64,000 nt of DNA from Nematostella vectensis. Its lineage: Eukaryota > Cnidaria > Anthozoa > Actiniaria > Edwardsiidae. The notes under the pieces are model-generated. The model searched no databases. It was not told the origin of the DNA and worked only from the letters and a program-made list of their open reading frames with translations. Made by a program: the position numbers and the translations under genes. This document shows, piece after piece, positions 35,309 to 45,095 of the stretch (positions are counted from its first letter, which is position 1; each line of letters opens with the position of its first letter). The stretch spans positions 17,300,994 through 17,364,993 of the forward strand of contig NC_064040.1 in the NCBI RefSeq assembly GCF_932526225.1. The letters are read 5' to 3'.

Positions 35309-38300
35309 ACATAAAAATTGCCGACTTTGCTCCATCTACACTAGCAAATAAAAATTGTCACAAAAATTATAAATGCAAATGAGCGAAATAAATGAAGGGA
35401 AGACAAACCAACCAAATTCCTAAAATGACGGGTAAATAACAAGCATTCATTAGATCTCTGTGTTATTTGATGAGACTTGTGTATAAAGGGAAATGTAAAA
35501 TCAATCCAAATAATCTCATTTCTGTCCCGCGTCTTGACCCTTCTAATATCAGACATAATTTTTTTTATTCGATACTGGGTTTGCAGTATTTTATATTTTG
35601 AGTCTATTTTTCCAGAGTAATGTCCAGTTCAGAACTACTATGATTGCAAATCATTGCCCAAGAAATAAAACAAAATTGATTGCTACATTATTTTAAACCA
35701 AGACAAACACAGCCAAGGAGAAGACACAGAGATTCTTTAGAAATTTGTGAACTCCATTGAATACTGCAGTGTACTTACATGCAGAAGCTATTGTTAGGGA
35801 GAAGCAGGAGATCATAAATTCTGTATAGTTCACTATATGTTAACACATGAGCAGTAATCATTTCAGTGGCTGTTTTCATGGCCACCACTTAGACCCAAAT
35901 AGCTTACTGGGTATGTACAGGCATGCAGCTCGGGGTGGGCACACGGGTTGTGCCCCTCCCACTCAGCCACCAAAAAGCAGTCTTTTTTAAAATATACTTA
36001 CTTTCCATAATATCTATGACTGCACATCCCCTCCACAGCTAATCAGATTGTTTGTTATGGTTATCAGACTTCATCTTTCCTTTTCTAGATATACAATGGC
36101 TTCAATTAAATAATTTCTTTTGTTTAATAAAATAAGAGTACAAGCAATTTGTTTTTGTTCTATTTATAAAACAAACAGAGAAACCATAAAAAGAAGAGTT
36201 AGTGATCAGCCAAGAAAGTGGCTGCAAAAAAAGGGGTATTGCATAAATCTGGCTTATGGAAAATGTGCGAGCTGCCCCACACAAATCTAGAAGAATATAG
36301 ACGCAAGGTTCCCGTGAGTGTAAATACAAAAACACTAAAAACTAAATAACTGTAAGTTTTGATGCAACTTTCGGGGTTTTATTAAGTATGTAGCATTCTC
36401 GGATAGTGCTAAAATATATTCTTGTATAATTATTTCACTGAGGTGGCGTTTTGCTAAGTTATTGCAAATTGTGCTGGCTCCACGGGCAGACGGGCGACAC
36501 CGCAGGGTACCCGCGCAATGACCAAAAAAACTGAGTCGCATAGTTATATACCATTTCTCTATACCTATGGAGCTCCGCTGGCTCCGCTATGAATGCCGGG
36601 CCAGGGTAGTGCCGGTAGAGATCTCAGGGGGTCTATTCTCCCTACCCTACTCCCCCTGATTTTAGTCAGCATACTTAGACATATTAAAATAACAAACTGG
36701 AGCCCCCGTATTTTTATTTTGGCCAGCATGACACTGTTCCAAAAAAAACCCTTGTCAGTCCAATGACGAACAGTTTAAGTGAACAGCGGTAAAAAAATGT
36801 TGTTAGTTAAGAAATGAGAACTCTTTTTTTATTGTGGCGTATTTCAAAAGCTATAAATGGTTAATAATCATTTTGGCGTATATCAAAGTGTAAAATCGAA
36901 TCTCCAAAATAACCTGTAATAATATAATAAATAAATAAATAAATATGACAAGAAGTTCTCATGGAGAAGTGAAGTGCTCGAGCTCATAGATCATTCATTC
37001 AATTGCAAGGGTTAAATCTAATTTTTCCCGCGTTTTGCTCTTCTAACTCGCGGCCGACACCGTGAATTGATAAAGTTTTTGAATTATTTTCGTCGTGGCT
37101 AAAGCCAAGAAAAGACGTACAAACGATGGATGGAAGGACAAAAGATGGGTTTGGAAAAAAGGTAAGACGTCAATTTTATAAACTTCGTCAGAGCTATGAA
37201 AAACTCTTGTGTTGATATATTTCTAGCACTCAAACAGTTAAAGCCATGATGGGATGTTGATGTTTTATTATACCTAGTTCCTAACTAGTAATTCAGCTAG
37301 TTTGTTCGTACATTATCAAATAGAAATTGATTGATTGTTTGATTGTTCGTAAACAAACGTCGCGTTTGTTTAAGAAAATGTTGTTATTTCTTTGCTTTTA
37401 ATTCATTCAAGAAGTGAACTAATCTTAAGCTCGCTCGCGCACTATAAAAGGGGGCAAAACTGGTTAGCTCTGAAAAATCTGTCAATCAAATCAGTTGAGT
37501 AGAGACTTCCAAGCGTGCGGACGTGTTTCACGGAGCTCCCGACAAACAAGAAAATGAGTCGAGCTACAGTGCAAGTAAAGTACATATTTGGTCTTTTTGT
37601 TATCAGAAACGTGTTAAAATGCAACGGTATCTCTAGAATAAAAAGTACAATGTTTTACAGCAGAAAATCACATCTCAATCGTAAATAGAAAGAATTTTCT
37701 CCCCCTTTTACGTGAGTGCTAAAGTTTCCCCGTTCGGACTTAGGCATGTTTGTGGCTTTATTTCATCATTAATCCTTGTTGTATAGATTGTTTATTGTTT
37801 CATCTTTTGTAAATGTTTTCACAATGATGGAAAAATAAACTGCATGGTTAGGAAAATTTAGGTTGCCTTTGTTATTGAATAGTTACACAAAATAGTTGTA
37901 TAGGTAAGATGAGTCATGAATTACAGAAATAACACACCAATTTAGTAACCGAGATGTGTATTATTGCATTATGATGAAAAGTATTTTGTAAAGATAAAGA
38001 TACACATTTTAGGAACCGGGCATATGGAGAGGGGCTATTATTTGATAGTAGGTCCTAACCTGGCTTGCTGTCTATTTCAGATTTAGATTTCTGGAGCACA
38101 TAGCCATGAATTGTCAAGGGGGTGTGCCCTGCTAAAGACATGTATATGCAAAGCTACTGTATAAAACATAACAAGTCAACAAATGTTGTAGTATTGCTTG
38201 TTCAAGTGGATATGAGCTGAATGCTCCACCCTAAATCCTACACAGGACACTAGAACATTGTTGGGGTGAGGCGTGGGCGATGATTCAAAGAGGGGCATTT

Positions 38301-39835
38301 TAACTTGAAGCTGTATATCAATGCTTTATGTCTATGCCAAAATGTTTTCATATCATATCAGGACTGCATCGCAAAAACTAGCATACTGTCTCTGTGATCA
38401 GTTGATTCTAGGCCATGAAGCATCATTCTGAACAGTATAGACAATATAATGATTTTATTGTAGTCTTTATTTATACATGAAATTTCAAAATTATGAGGAA
38501 AGATACACAAAAATCTCACCTTATTTCGACATTGTATTTCACCACACTTCCAGATGACATAGTTAGTGAGTTTATCCACTTTATGGAGTCACCGCAAACA
38601 CATTGAATCTGCACGCTGGCAACAAAATGCAATGCTTTGCGGGTCAGAACAAAGACTACATAAAACGAACACTTTCCTTTCGTTTTTTCTAATAAAATAG
38701 ACTTAGTGAATAGATAAATTAATTGGACTGGCTTCCTGGGATTTAATCGAAAGCTATTTCAAAAGACTGGAGAGTTGAGTTGAGGGAGGAACTTAAGCGT
38801 GAATAAGTAAGTTATAAGTACATATCAGTTGTTGATTACTCGATGTTCGTCGTGAGTGCTTCTAGCAAATCGGACTTCTGTGGCGTTGAGGTTTCCTTTG
38901 ATAAACCAAGACGGGATTTGCAATCTTGTTGTTGATCCTTAATTCTCTCAAGTCGACCTTCGTCTCCTTTAGAAAGCTCTATGTTGAACAGGGTGCTTCG
39001 GTCTCAAAAAGGATTTCGCCACCATTGCAAATGGCCGTTGCACTGCTTATAGATTGACTCAAAGACCGAACTTCTGGCTTTGGTCTCTACATTTGGGGGT
39101 TGTTTTGCGGCTGTTCTTTTGGTTGAATCTGCTATCCACAATAACAAACTGAGGGAGGCTCGGAGGAAGGAAAAGAGTAAGACTGGAGCAAAAGGACTGA
39201 TTGACACTGGGAAAATGGCGCGAATTTCAAAAACAGCCTCCGTTCACAACAAAAAAGACGGAAAATACCGTACTTATACAGCATGTCGAAGACAAAAAAT
39301 ACTATAAATGCAACAAAAACCACATTAATTATTAAATTAAAGCTTTATTGAATAATAAAAAGTTGTTTTTATTATGCCTTATTCGGGCTTTGATTCCCCC
39401 CTTTGATAACGCTACCAGCCGCCATGTTGGATACTGATTAGTATGCAAAAAAAGGGGGCGGAGCGATCCCTTTTATACCGCGCGTTCGTGTTTAAGCTTT
39501 TTATTGGATAACTTTTTAACTGTAAGTAAAGAACGATTTCTTATCTGGGGATTCTTCATCACATTAAAGTTCTGTCAGCTCTTTTATTATTTTGTGAGTT
39601 CGAAGAACATTTAAAATTTAAAATGAATTCTGGTTTAAATTTTAGAAAAAAAAGGTTAATGAGGGGTAATAGGTTCTAAAAAGATCTGCTTACCTACACA
39701 GTTCCCTTTATGCATATGATTCTTTTTCACAAAAAGATATCTTGAATACCCCAGCTCAACGTTTTGATACAACATTTCAAAACTCCCATCTCTTCAATTT
39801 TCATAGAAAACTAAAGACAGCTTTTTGTTGGGAGC
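35309..39835. other. Sparse region with possible promoter and first exons
   Basis: No complete gene supported. Items seen: a short coding-like segment ending in a strong donor (AAAAAAG|GTAAGACG, exon end near 37161) without an identifiable next exon, and a canonical TATA box at 37443-37450 (listed separately). The remainder is A/T-rich non-coding DNA. Confidence 0.4.
37443..37450 (+). promoter_or_regulatory. Canonical TATA box with a short downstream ORF
   Basis: TATAAAAG followed by GGGGC lies about 110 bp upstream of an ATG at 37554 (context AAGAAAATGA). The frame from that ATG is 44 codons (MSRATVQVKYIFGL...), and AATAAA occurs near 37834. This could be a small gene, a first exon (a GTAAAG donor-like site follows codon 7) or a non-coding transcript. 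No family recognised. Confidence 0.35.
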
Positions 39836-39973
39836 TGTAATAAGTTGACTTGAAGGCTTTTTATTCACCTATTTTATTAACACAGTACAAAACATGGCGG
39901 ACTACACGAGGAACTCCATCCGGGTGCGCATGTGCGAAAGATATGCTAATTAACCGGAAGTAAAACTACAACA
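39836..39973 (-). repeat. 3' LTR of the Ty3/gypsy element
   Basis: 138 bp, identical base for base to 50382-50519. Located downstream of pol on the minus strand. Confidence 0.95.
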
Positions 39974-39984
39974 TCCCCTTCTCT
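39974..39984 (-). other. Polypurine tract
   Basis: AGAGAAGGGGA on the minus strand directly next to the 3' LTR. In this family it is the primer for plus-strand DNA synthesis. Confidence 0.8.
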
Positions 39985-40116
39985 AAGCTGAAAAGCTGAA
40001 AAATTACATGAGTACAAATGTGACTGGTAGTGTCCAATTAGGAATGTAAAAAAAACAAAGAACTTTGCAGTACTAATAATAACATAGTTCAATATCTAAT
40101 GTTTGTGTAGCAAATG

Positions 40117-42717
40117 CTACAAGTTCAGTCTGTCTGGGGGCTTCACTGTCCGTGTTGATCTGCGTAATGGTGGACCACTTTGGGTAGGTGTGGACTTCGC
40201 AGGGGTACCAGGTGTAGACGTCCTTGGCTCTGTTGGGGGTTGGTTGCCGTTAGGTGCTGGTTCTGCTACAGGCTCGTAGTCATCAGTAGCTGAGGTATTA
40301 TTCAAGCTTAGTTTTTCACCTGTGGGACGAATGTGTCTGCGGTTTCTGGTGAGAGTACTGCCATTGGCCATGTCCACAATGTGCGAGCGTGGGGTTGGCG
40401 CAGCGGCTCGAACTATTCCTGGCTCCCATTTGGAGTTGAGGGGGTTGAAAACTCTGACAGCGTCCTGAGGGTAGACAGGCTGTAGACACTTGGAAGTCCT
40501 GTCGTAATATGATTTCTGTCGGTCTTGTCTGGCTTGCAACTTGACATTGGCATCATAGTCAGGTTTGTTCAGTAGTGCATGCCTGGAAGTAGCTGGCAGG
40601 TTAGACTGATATATTCTGGAATTTAGCAACTCTGCTGGTGATGGCAGGGTGTGACCCAAAGGGGTTGTTCTCAGGCACAGCATGGCTAGATGTGGGTCTT
40701 GCCCTGATTCCTTGCACTTTTGAAGGAGATCCTTGACAGTTTGCACATTTCTCTCTATGAAGCCATTAGCCTCCTTGTAGTATGGGCTTGTAGTTGTATG
40801 AATAAATCCATAGGTGCTGCTGAAAACCTTGAATAGAGCAGACGTAAACTGGGTGTCATGTCCTGTGACAAGTTTGTCTGGTATGCCATGTTCCTCAAAT
40901 ATTCCTTTGAGGTGAGCGATGACAGTAGATGATTGGATGTTAGTTAGCTTGCGCACAATTGGGAACTTACTGTAGTAATCAGAGAGTAGTAAGTATGGTG
41001 AACCGTTCCAGGAGAACAAGTCAGATGCTAGGGTGTGCCAGGGCCTTGGTGGAACATCATGAGGTATTAGCGGCTCTTTAGTGTTCATGGACTGATTATG
41101 CTGACAGGGAGCACAACTCTTGACCATGTTGTCGATGTCGGCATTGATGTTCGCCCAAAAGACTGATCCCTTGGCTCTGAGCTTGCATTTTTCCGCACCC
41201 TGGTGTGCATAGTGTAGCTGCTGTAGAACATCTGGTTGCAGGGTCTTTGGAATTACAATTCGGGTACCCTTCAGGACCAATCCATCGGCGACAGTAAGTT
41301 CGTCACGATAGTTCCAGTATGGGTGTAGTAACTCAGGGCATTCAGCTCTTTTGTTTGGCCAACCTTGGGCGATGACGGCACGAAGTGAGTGAAGTGTTGT
41401 GTCCTTCCTCGTCTCCTCTTGGATCTGCGTTATCCTAGTAGGGCTAGCATTGAGGTGCAAGTGTAGCTCATGTATAGAGACATCAAGTCCAGCGATAGTG
41501 TCACCGGGACTTGGGTTAAGTCGTGAGAGGGCGTCGGCCAGGGGTATGTCCTTCCCTGGGACATATCGAATGTCGATGTCGTATTTCTGTATCCGCAGCA
41601 TCATCCTGGCAATGCGGGGTGGCGCGCTGGCCAGATGCTTTTTGAATATTGCCTCCAGTGGCTTGTGGTCCGTGTGGACCTGGACGTGGCGTCCATAAGC
41701 GTAGTAGTGGAATTTCTCGAGACCATGGACGACTGCAAGCATTTCCCTTTCTATGTTGGAGTACCTCCTCTCGGTTTCAGTGAGTAGCTTACTTCTGTAC
41801 TCCACAGGGCCTTTATCTTGGATGAGTGTCGCGCCGAGGCCACGTTGAGATGCATCCACCTGGATTACGACAGGCTTGGTGCTGTCGAAATACTGCAGCG
41901 AGGCTGGCGATGTGATGAGCTTCTTGATGTCATCTACAGCTTTCTGGTGTTCTGGGCACCACTGGAATTGACTACTTTTCCTTGTCAAGTCCCAGAGGAC
42001 CGCTGCTGTTGAAGCGAGGTTGGGTATGAAACGGCTAAGGTATTGCGTCATACCTAGGAAGACTTGGAGATCTGTGAGGCTCGTTGAAGGATCCATGTTG
42101 TTGATGGCTTCAACCTTAGCAGGGTCAAGTTTCAGACCATCTGCACTTAGGGTGTGTCCGAAGAAGACAAGTTCCTTGCTGGCAATTTTGCATTTGTCAG
42201 CATTGAATTTCAGACCAGTTTCACGGGCACGCTCCATTACTGCTTTCAGGTTATTGTCATGCTCCTTACGGTTGCGTCCGTAAACAACTATGTCGTCTGT
42301 GATGCCTGTCACCCCAGGTAAGTCACCAAAGGTTTCATCGACCTTCTTTTGGAAGATGTCCTGAGCACAAATCAGACCAAAGGGTAGTCGTAGGAATCTG
42401 AATCTTCCATGGGGAGAGTTGAATGTTGTATAGAGTGAGCTTTCCTGGTCAAGCTTTATGTTCCAATAACCGCTGCGGGCGTCAACTATGGAGAAGTACT
42501 CGGATCCACTTAGCTTTGATAAGACTTCATCAAGAGTGGGTGTACGATGATGTGGACGTTTGATGGCGCAGTTGAGGTCCTTTGGATCAAGGCAGAGTCG
42601 TATGGAGCCATTCCGCTTTGTGGAACAGACTAGCGAGTTGACCCAGTCAGTGGGTTCATCAACCTTGGTGATGATTCCTTGCTGTACGAGGGATTCCAAC
42701 TCCTTGCGCAGAGGCTC
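40117..42717 (-). CDS. pol: pol: reverse transcriptase, RNase H and integrase
   Basis: The open frame of 866 codons continues in the same frame as gag-protease after one TAG. Numbering from the Met at 42699: reverse transcriptase occupies about 1-200, with the first catalytic Asp in VDARSG (73) and the YxDD-box equivalent GITDDIVVYG (Asp 135 and 136). RNase H follows (IQVDASQRGLGATL, REMLAVV, HTDHKPL). Then the integrase zinc-binding HYAH...CAPC and a core with ASDLF and EANGFIER. The usual D-N pair of the second catalytic motif reads GHD (VTGHDTQF), so the Asp is displaced or lost. The C-terminal tail is Pro/Thr-rich. Domain order RT-RH-IN is that of Ty3/gypsy. The product would replicate the element through an RNA intermediate if translated past the stop. 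Confidence 0.93.
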   Translation of the reverse strand, partial: EPLRKELESLVQQGIITKVDEPTDWVNSLVCSTKRNGSIRLCLDPKDLNCAIKRPHHRTPTLDEVLSKLSGSEYFSIVDARSGYWNIKLDQESSLYTTFNSPHGRFRFLRLPFGLICAQDIFQKKVDETFGDLPGVTGITDDIVVYGRNRKEHDNNLKAVMERARETGLKFNADKCKIASKELVFFGHTLSADGLKLDPAKVEAINNMDPSTSLTDLQVFLGMTQYLSRFIPNLASTAAVLWDLTRKSSQFQWCPEHQKAVDDIKKLITSPASLQYFDSTKPVVIQVDASQRGLGATLIQDKGPVEYRSKLLTETERRYSNIEREMLAVVHGLEKFHYYAYGRHVQVHTDHKPLEAIFKKHLASAPPRIARMMLRIQKYDIDIRYVPGKDIPLADALSRLNPSPGDTIAGLDVSIHELHLHLNASPTRITQIQEETRKDTTLHSLRAVIAQGWPNKRAECPELLHPYWNYRDELTVADGLVLKGTRIVIPKTLQPDVLQQLHYAHQGAEKCKLRAKGSVFWANINADIDNMVKSCAPCQHNQSMNTKEPLIPHDVPPRPWHTLASDLFSWNGSPYLLLSDYYSKFPIVRKLTNIQSSTVIAHLKGIFEEHGIPDKLVTGHDTQFTSALFKVFSSTYGFIHTTTSPYYKEANGFIERNVQTVKDLLQKCKESGQDPHLAMLCLRTTPLGHTLPSPAELLNSRIYQSNLPATSRHALLNKPDYDANVKLQARQDRQKSYYDRTSKCLQPVYPQDAVRVFNPLNSKWEPGIVRAAAPTPRSHIVDMANGSTLTRNRRHIRPTGEKLSLNNTSATDDYEPVAEPAPNGNQPPTEPRTSTPGTPAKSTPTQSGPPLRRSTRTVKPPDRLNL

Positions 42718-44193
42718 CTAAAGTGCTTCAGGGACTCGTCGTGGCGGGTGAACCACAGCGGGTACTGTAGGGTCAAGTGTGATATGGAACTCTCCGCTGA
42801 AGCATCCGATGCCTTCGAAGCAGTCAGCATACTGTCTTAGTAGAGCTGCCTTTGCCTCAGGGTCATCCTTGGGTACTTGAGCTGGTCGTATTTCGGCTGG
42901 CTCAGCCTGGTCTTTGCTTAGACTGTGGTTAAGGGTTACAAGCTTCATTGCAGTACATGTGGGTAGTCCTAGGATTGTAGGTCCTGTCGTGTTTACAACA
43001 TGAAATTCATGAGGGCTGGACTGACCGTTATGTAGTAAAGTGAGGTTGCAGGTACCGTAGTGTTGTACTTCATGGCCTCCATATGCTGTTATCCTTGTAT
43101 CTGATGGGGCTAAGCTGAGGGGCTTGCCGTCTATGTCGCAGAGTGACTCTGGATAGATGTGCTTGTAGTTGCTTAATGGGATCACATTTCCTTCAGCACC
43201 AGTGTCAATCTTGCATAATAGTGGTAGTGTCCCGTTACTCGAGTTAACCTGTATGTTGACGAGTGCTTGAGTGTTCTGTCGAGACATACTATCAATGGTC
43301 AGAGAGTGAAAATATAACTGTGGGGAATCTAGGGGCTCAGGTGCAGTGCTAGCATTCTCATTGCTGAGGGTGTTTATCTGTTGCTTTGATTTGTTCCGGT
43401 TTCCCCGCCTGCCTCTTCCCCTCGGGGTGGGACCTTGGGGTTTGGTGGAACGGCAAACCTTGGCCCAGTGGTTTGGTTTCCCACAGTTGCTGCATTTTGT
43501 TCCGTTTGCGGGGCACAGGGATTTTTGTGTCACATCATGGCTAGTGCCACAGTTCCCACAAGTTTGTACTTGTTTATTTTCACGTGAGTGTGTCTTAGGA
43601 TGTGAAGAAGGGCTTTTGTGGGTTGTTGCGTGTACAGGTATAGTGTTTGTGCCTCTAATATCTTGTAACTGAGCCGAAGTGGCTTCCTCAGTCCTGGCTA
43701 TGTCTATTGCCTTAGCGAGCGTTAGAGTTTTGTCTAACTCGAGGAGTTTAGCCTGGACACGTGGGCGGCGAGACCCGAAAATTAGAGCGTCAATAATGTG
43801 TTCGTCTACATTATCATACCTGCATTCGCTGGCTAGCAATCTTACTTTCTTTATAAATGAATCCACTGGTTCATCGTCCTTTTGCTTCAGAGTGCGTAGT
43901 TTAAATCGTGCTAAGCGAAAATTGCTCTTGGGGGCGACGTATTCTTCAAACTTCTTCCAGTAAGTTGACAGCTTTTTCTTCTCGTCTGAGGTTAGCGACC
44001 ACGTAGAAACTAATTCAATTCCTTCTTCTCCCGTCCATATCAACAGATAACTGACCTTTTCTTCCTCCGATTTGGACTTAATCGGGCCAGAAAAGTACAA
44101 TTCGACGGTTGCCTTGAACTTTTTTAGCGCTTGTTGAAGATCGGTTGCATTCCAGTCCATACGAGGGCTAGTGAGTCCAGTGAGTTCGGCCAT
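42718..44193 (-). CDS. gag: gag-protease polyprotein
   Basis: 491 residues from an ATG at 44193 to a TAG at 42720-42718. Residues 1-200 form the gag/capsid-like part. Two zinc knuckles follow: an atypical one at 212-227 (C-x2-C-x3-H-x7-C) and a canonical CCHC at 234-247 (CSNCGKPNHWAKVC), then an Arg/Gly-rich RNA-binding patch (258-268). The aspartic protease has its active site DTGA at 330-333 and ILGL at 407-410. The last 60 residues are the start of the reverse transcriptase region (VVHPPRRVPEAL), so the stop falls inside what is normally one gag-pol frame. This is a nonsense change or a read-through stop. Confidence 0.92.
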   Translation of the reverse strand: MAELTGLTSPRMDWNATDLQQALKKFKATVELYFSGPIKSKSEEEKVSYLLIWTGEEGIELVSTWSLTSDEKKKLSTYWKKFEEYVAPKSNFRLARFKLRTLKQKDDEPVDSFIKKVRLLASECRYDNVDEHIIDALIFGSRRPRVQAKLLELDKTLTLAKAIDIARTEEATSAQLQDIRGTNTIPVHATTHKSPSSHPKTHSRENKQVQTCGNCGTSHDVTQKSLCPANGTKCSNCGKPNHWAKVCRSTKPQGPTPRGRGRRGNRNKSKQQINTLSNENASTAPEPLDSPQLYFHSLTIDSMSRQNTQALVNIQVNSSNGTLPLLCKIDTGAEGNVIPLSNYKHIYPESLCDIDGKPLSLAPSDTRITAYGGHEVQHYGTCNLTLLHNGQSSPHEFHVVNTTGPTILGLPTCTAMKLVTLNHSLSKDQAEPAEIRPAQVPKDDPEAKAALLRQYADCFEGIGCFSGEFHITLDPTVPAVVHPPRRVPEAL

Positions 44194-44227
44194 TTTCCTT
44201 GTGTAAACTTGCTAGATTTCTCGTAAA

Positions 44228-44253
44228 CTCAGTGCCTCTAAGGCACGGCTGAA
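44228..44253. repeat. Left terminal inverted repeat of the nested element
   Basis: 26 bp starting CTCAGTGCC. It matches the right end at 23 of 26 positions (differences at positions 9, 11 and 19) and contains an internal GTGCC/GGCAC hairpin. Confidence 0.8.
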
Positions 44254-44353
44254 TTTTTCAGTTTTACCCCCAGCATTGATTTTGGTCGCGGGGGCCTAGG
44301 TACCATGTATCCTTGACAACACAACAGAGGCGCTGACGTGACGCTCTTCAGAT

Positions 44354-44678
44354 ATGGCGAATTTTGTGAGCAAATTTCGTAGTTTTAGAGTGAATAACAA
44401 AGGAAATTGGCCGAAATATCATGGAATAAATGGTCTGCAAATAGTTCCTTTCGGAATGTCTATGGCGGGGAAAAGGTATGTAAATAATCAAAGCTATAAC
44501 TGTGTCATGTCTTCGACTTTGTTGCGGCCATGTGCAAAATATTCCTTCGATGTATTCCATTCCTGTGATCCCAGCTATTATTCTTTTAACCCTAACCACT
44601 CTCAGAAGTTATTGTAGATCTTTATGTTTTTTTATGTATTTCAGAGATACTAAAGGCTTGCTTTATGTTTTAACAGTT
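44354..44678 (+). CDS. Possible two-exon mini-gene on the opposite strand of the nested element
   Basis: An ATG at 44354 opens 40 codons (MANFVSKFRSFRVNNKG...) ending at a good donor AAAAG|GTATGT (exon end 44475). A strong acceptor with pyrimidine tract (TTTTTTTATGTATTTCAG) ends at 44644, and the phase-2 join continues for 11 more codons to TGA near 44678. The predicted product is about 52 residues and basic; no family is recognised. It may be chance. Confidence 0.25.
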
Positions 44679-44871
44679 TGATTGATCCGTTTGGTTTGAA
44701 TGAAGTTTGTTATTTTGGATTTGTTTTCATTAAAAGATTATAACTTAATTGCCAAGTATCGACCGGTGGTTAATATTTTAGTTATTGATTTTAATGACAT
44801 AAGCATCCATAGAAATTGAAATTAGTCTCTAATTTTGGGGATGGGGGACTATTTAACTAATTTTGAAACAT

Positions 44872-44877
44872 TTTATT
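44872..44877 (-). terminator. Candidate polyadenylation signal of the nested-element gene
   Basis: AATAAA on the minus strand, about 220 bp after the stop at 45096. Confidence 0.4.
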
Positions 44878-45095
44878 GAGATGTTTAATGCGATTATTAT
44901 TCGCAATTTGATCATCACTTTTGAAAACTGTGGTGGCTCCTAAAAGAGCCGTTTGGTTTGTGTCTGTGTTTGATTCCTAAAACAACCATTGAACTTTGGA
45001 GCTTCTGGTTGAAATGTTGATCTTAGATAGGCCCTTGTAAAACTGCTGGTCTGTAACTGGCTCTAAACCACTGGGGCTGAGGTGGATGCTTGGGT

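Noticed and set aside
41399-44617. Plus-strand frames across the gypsy coding region
   Set aside because: Antisense shadows of gag and pol.
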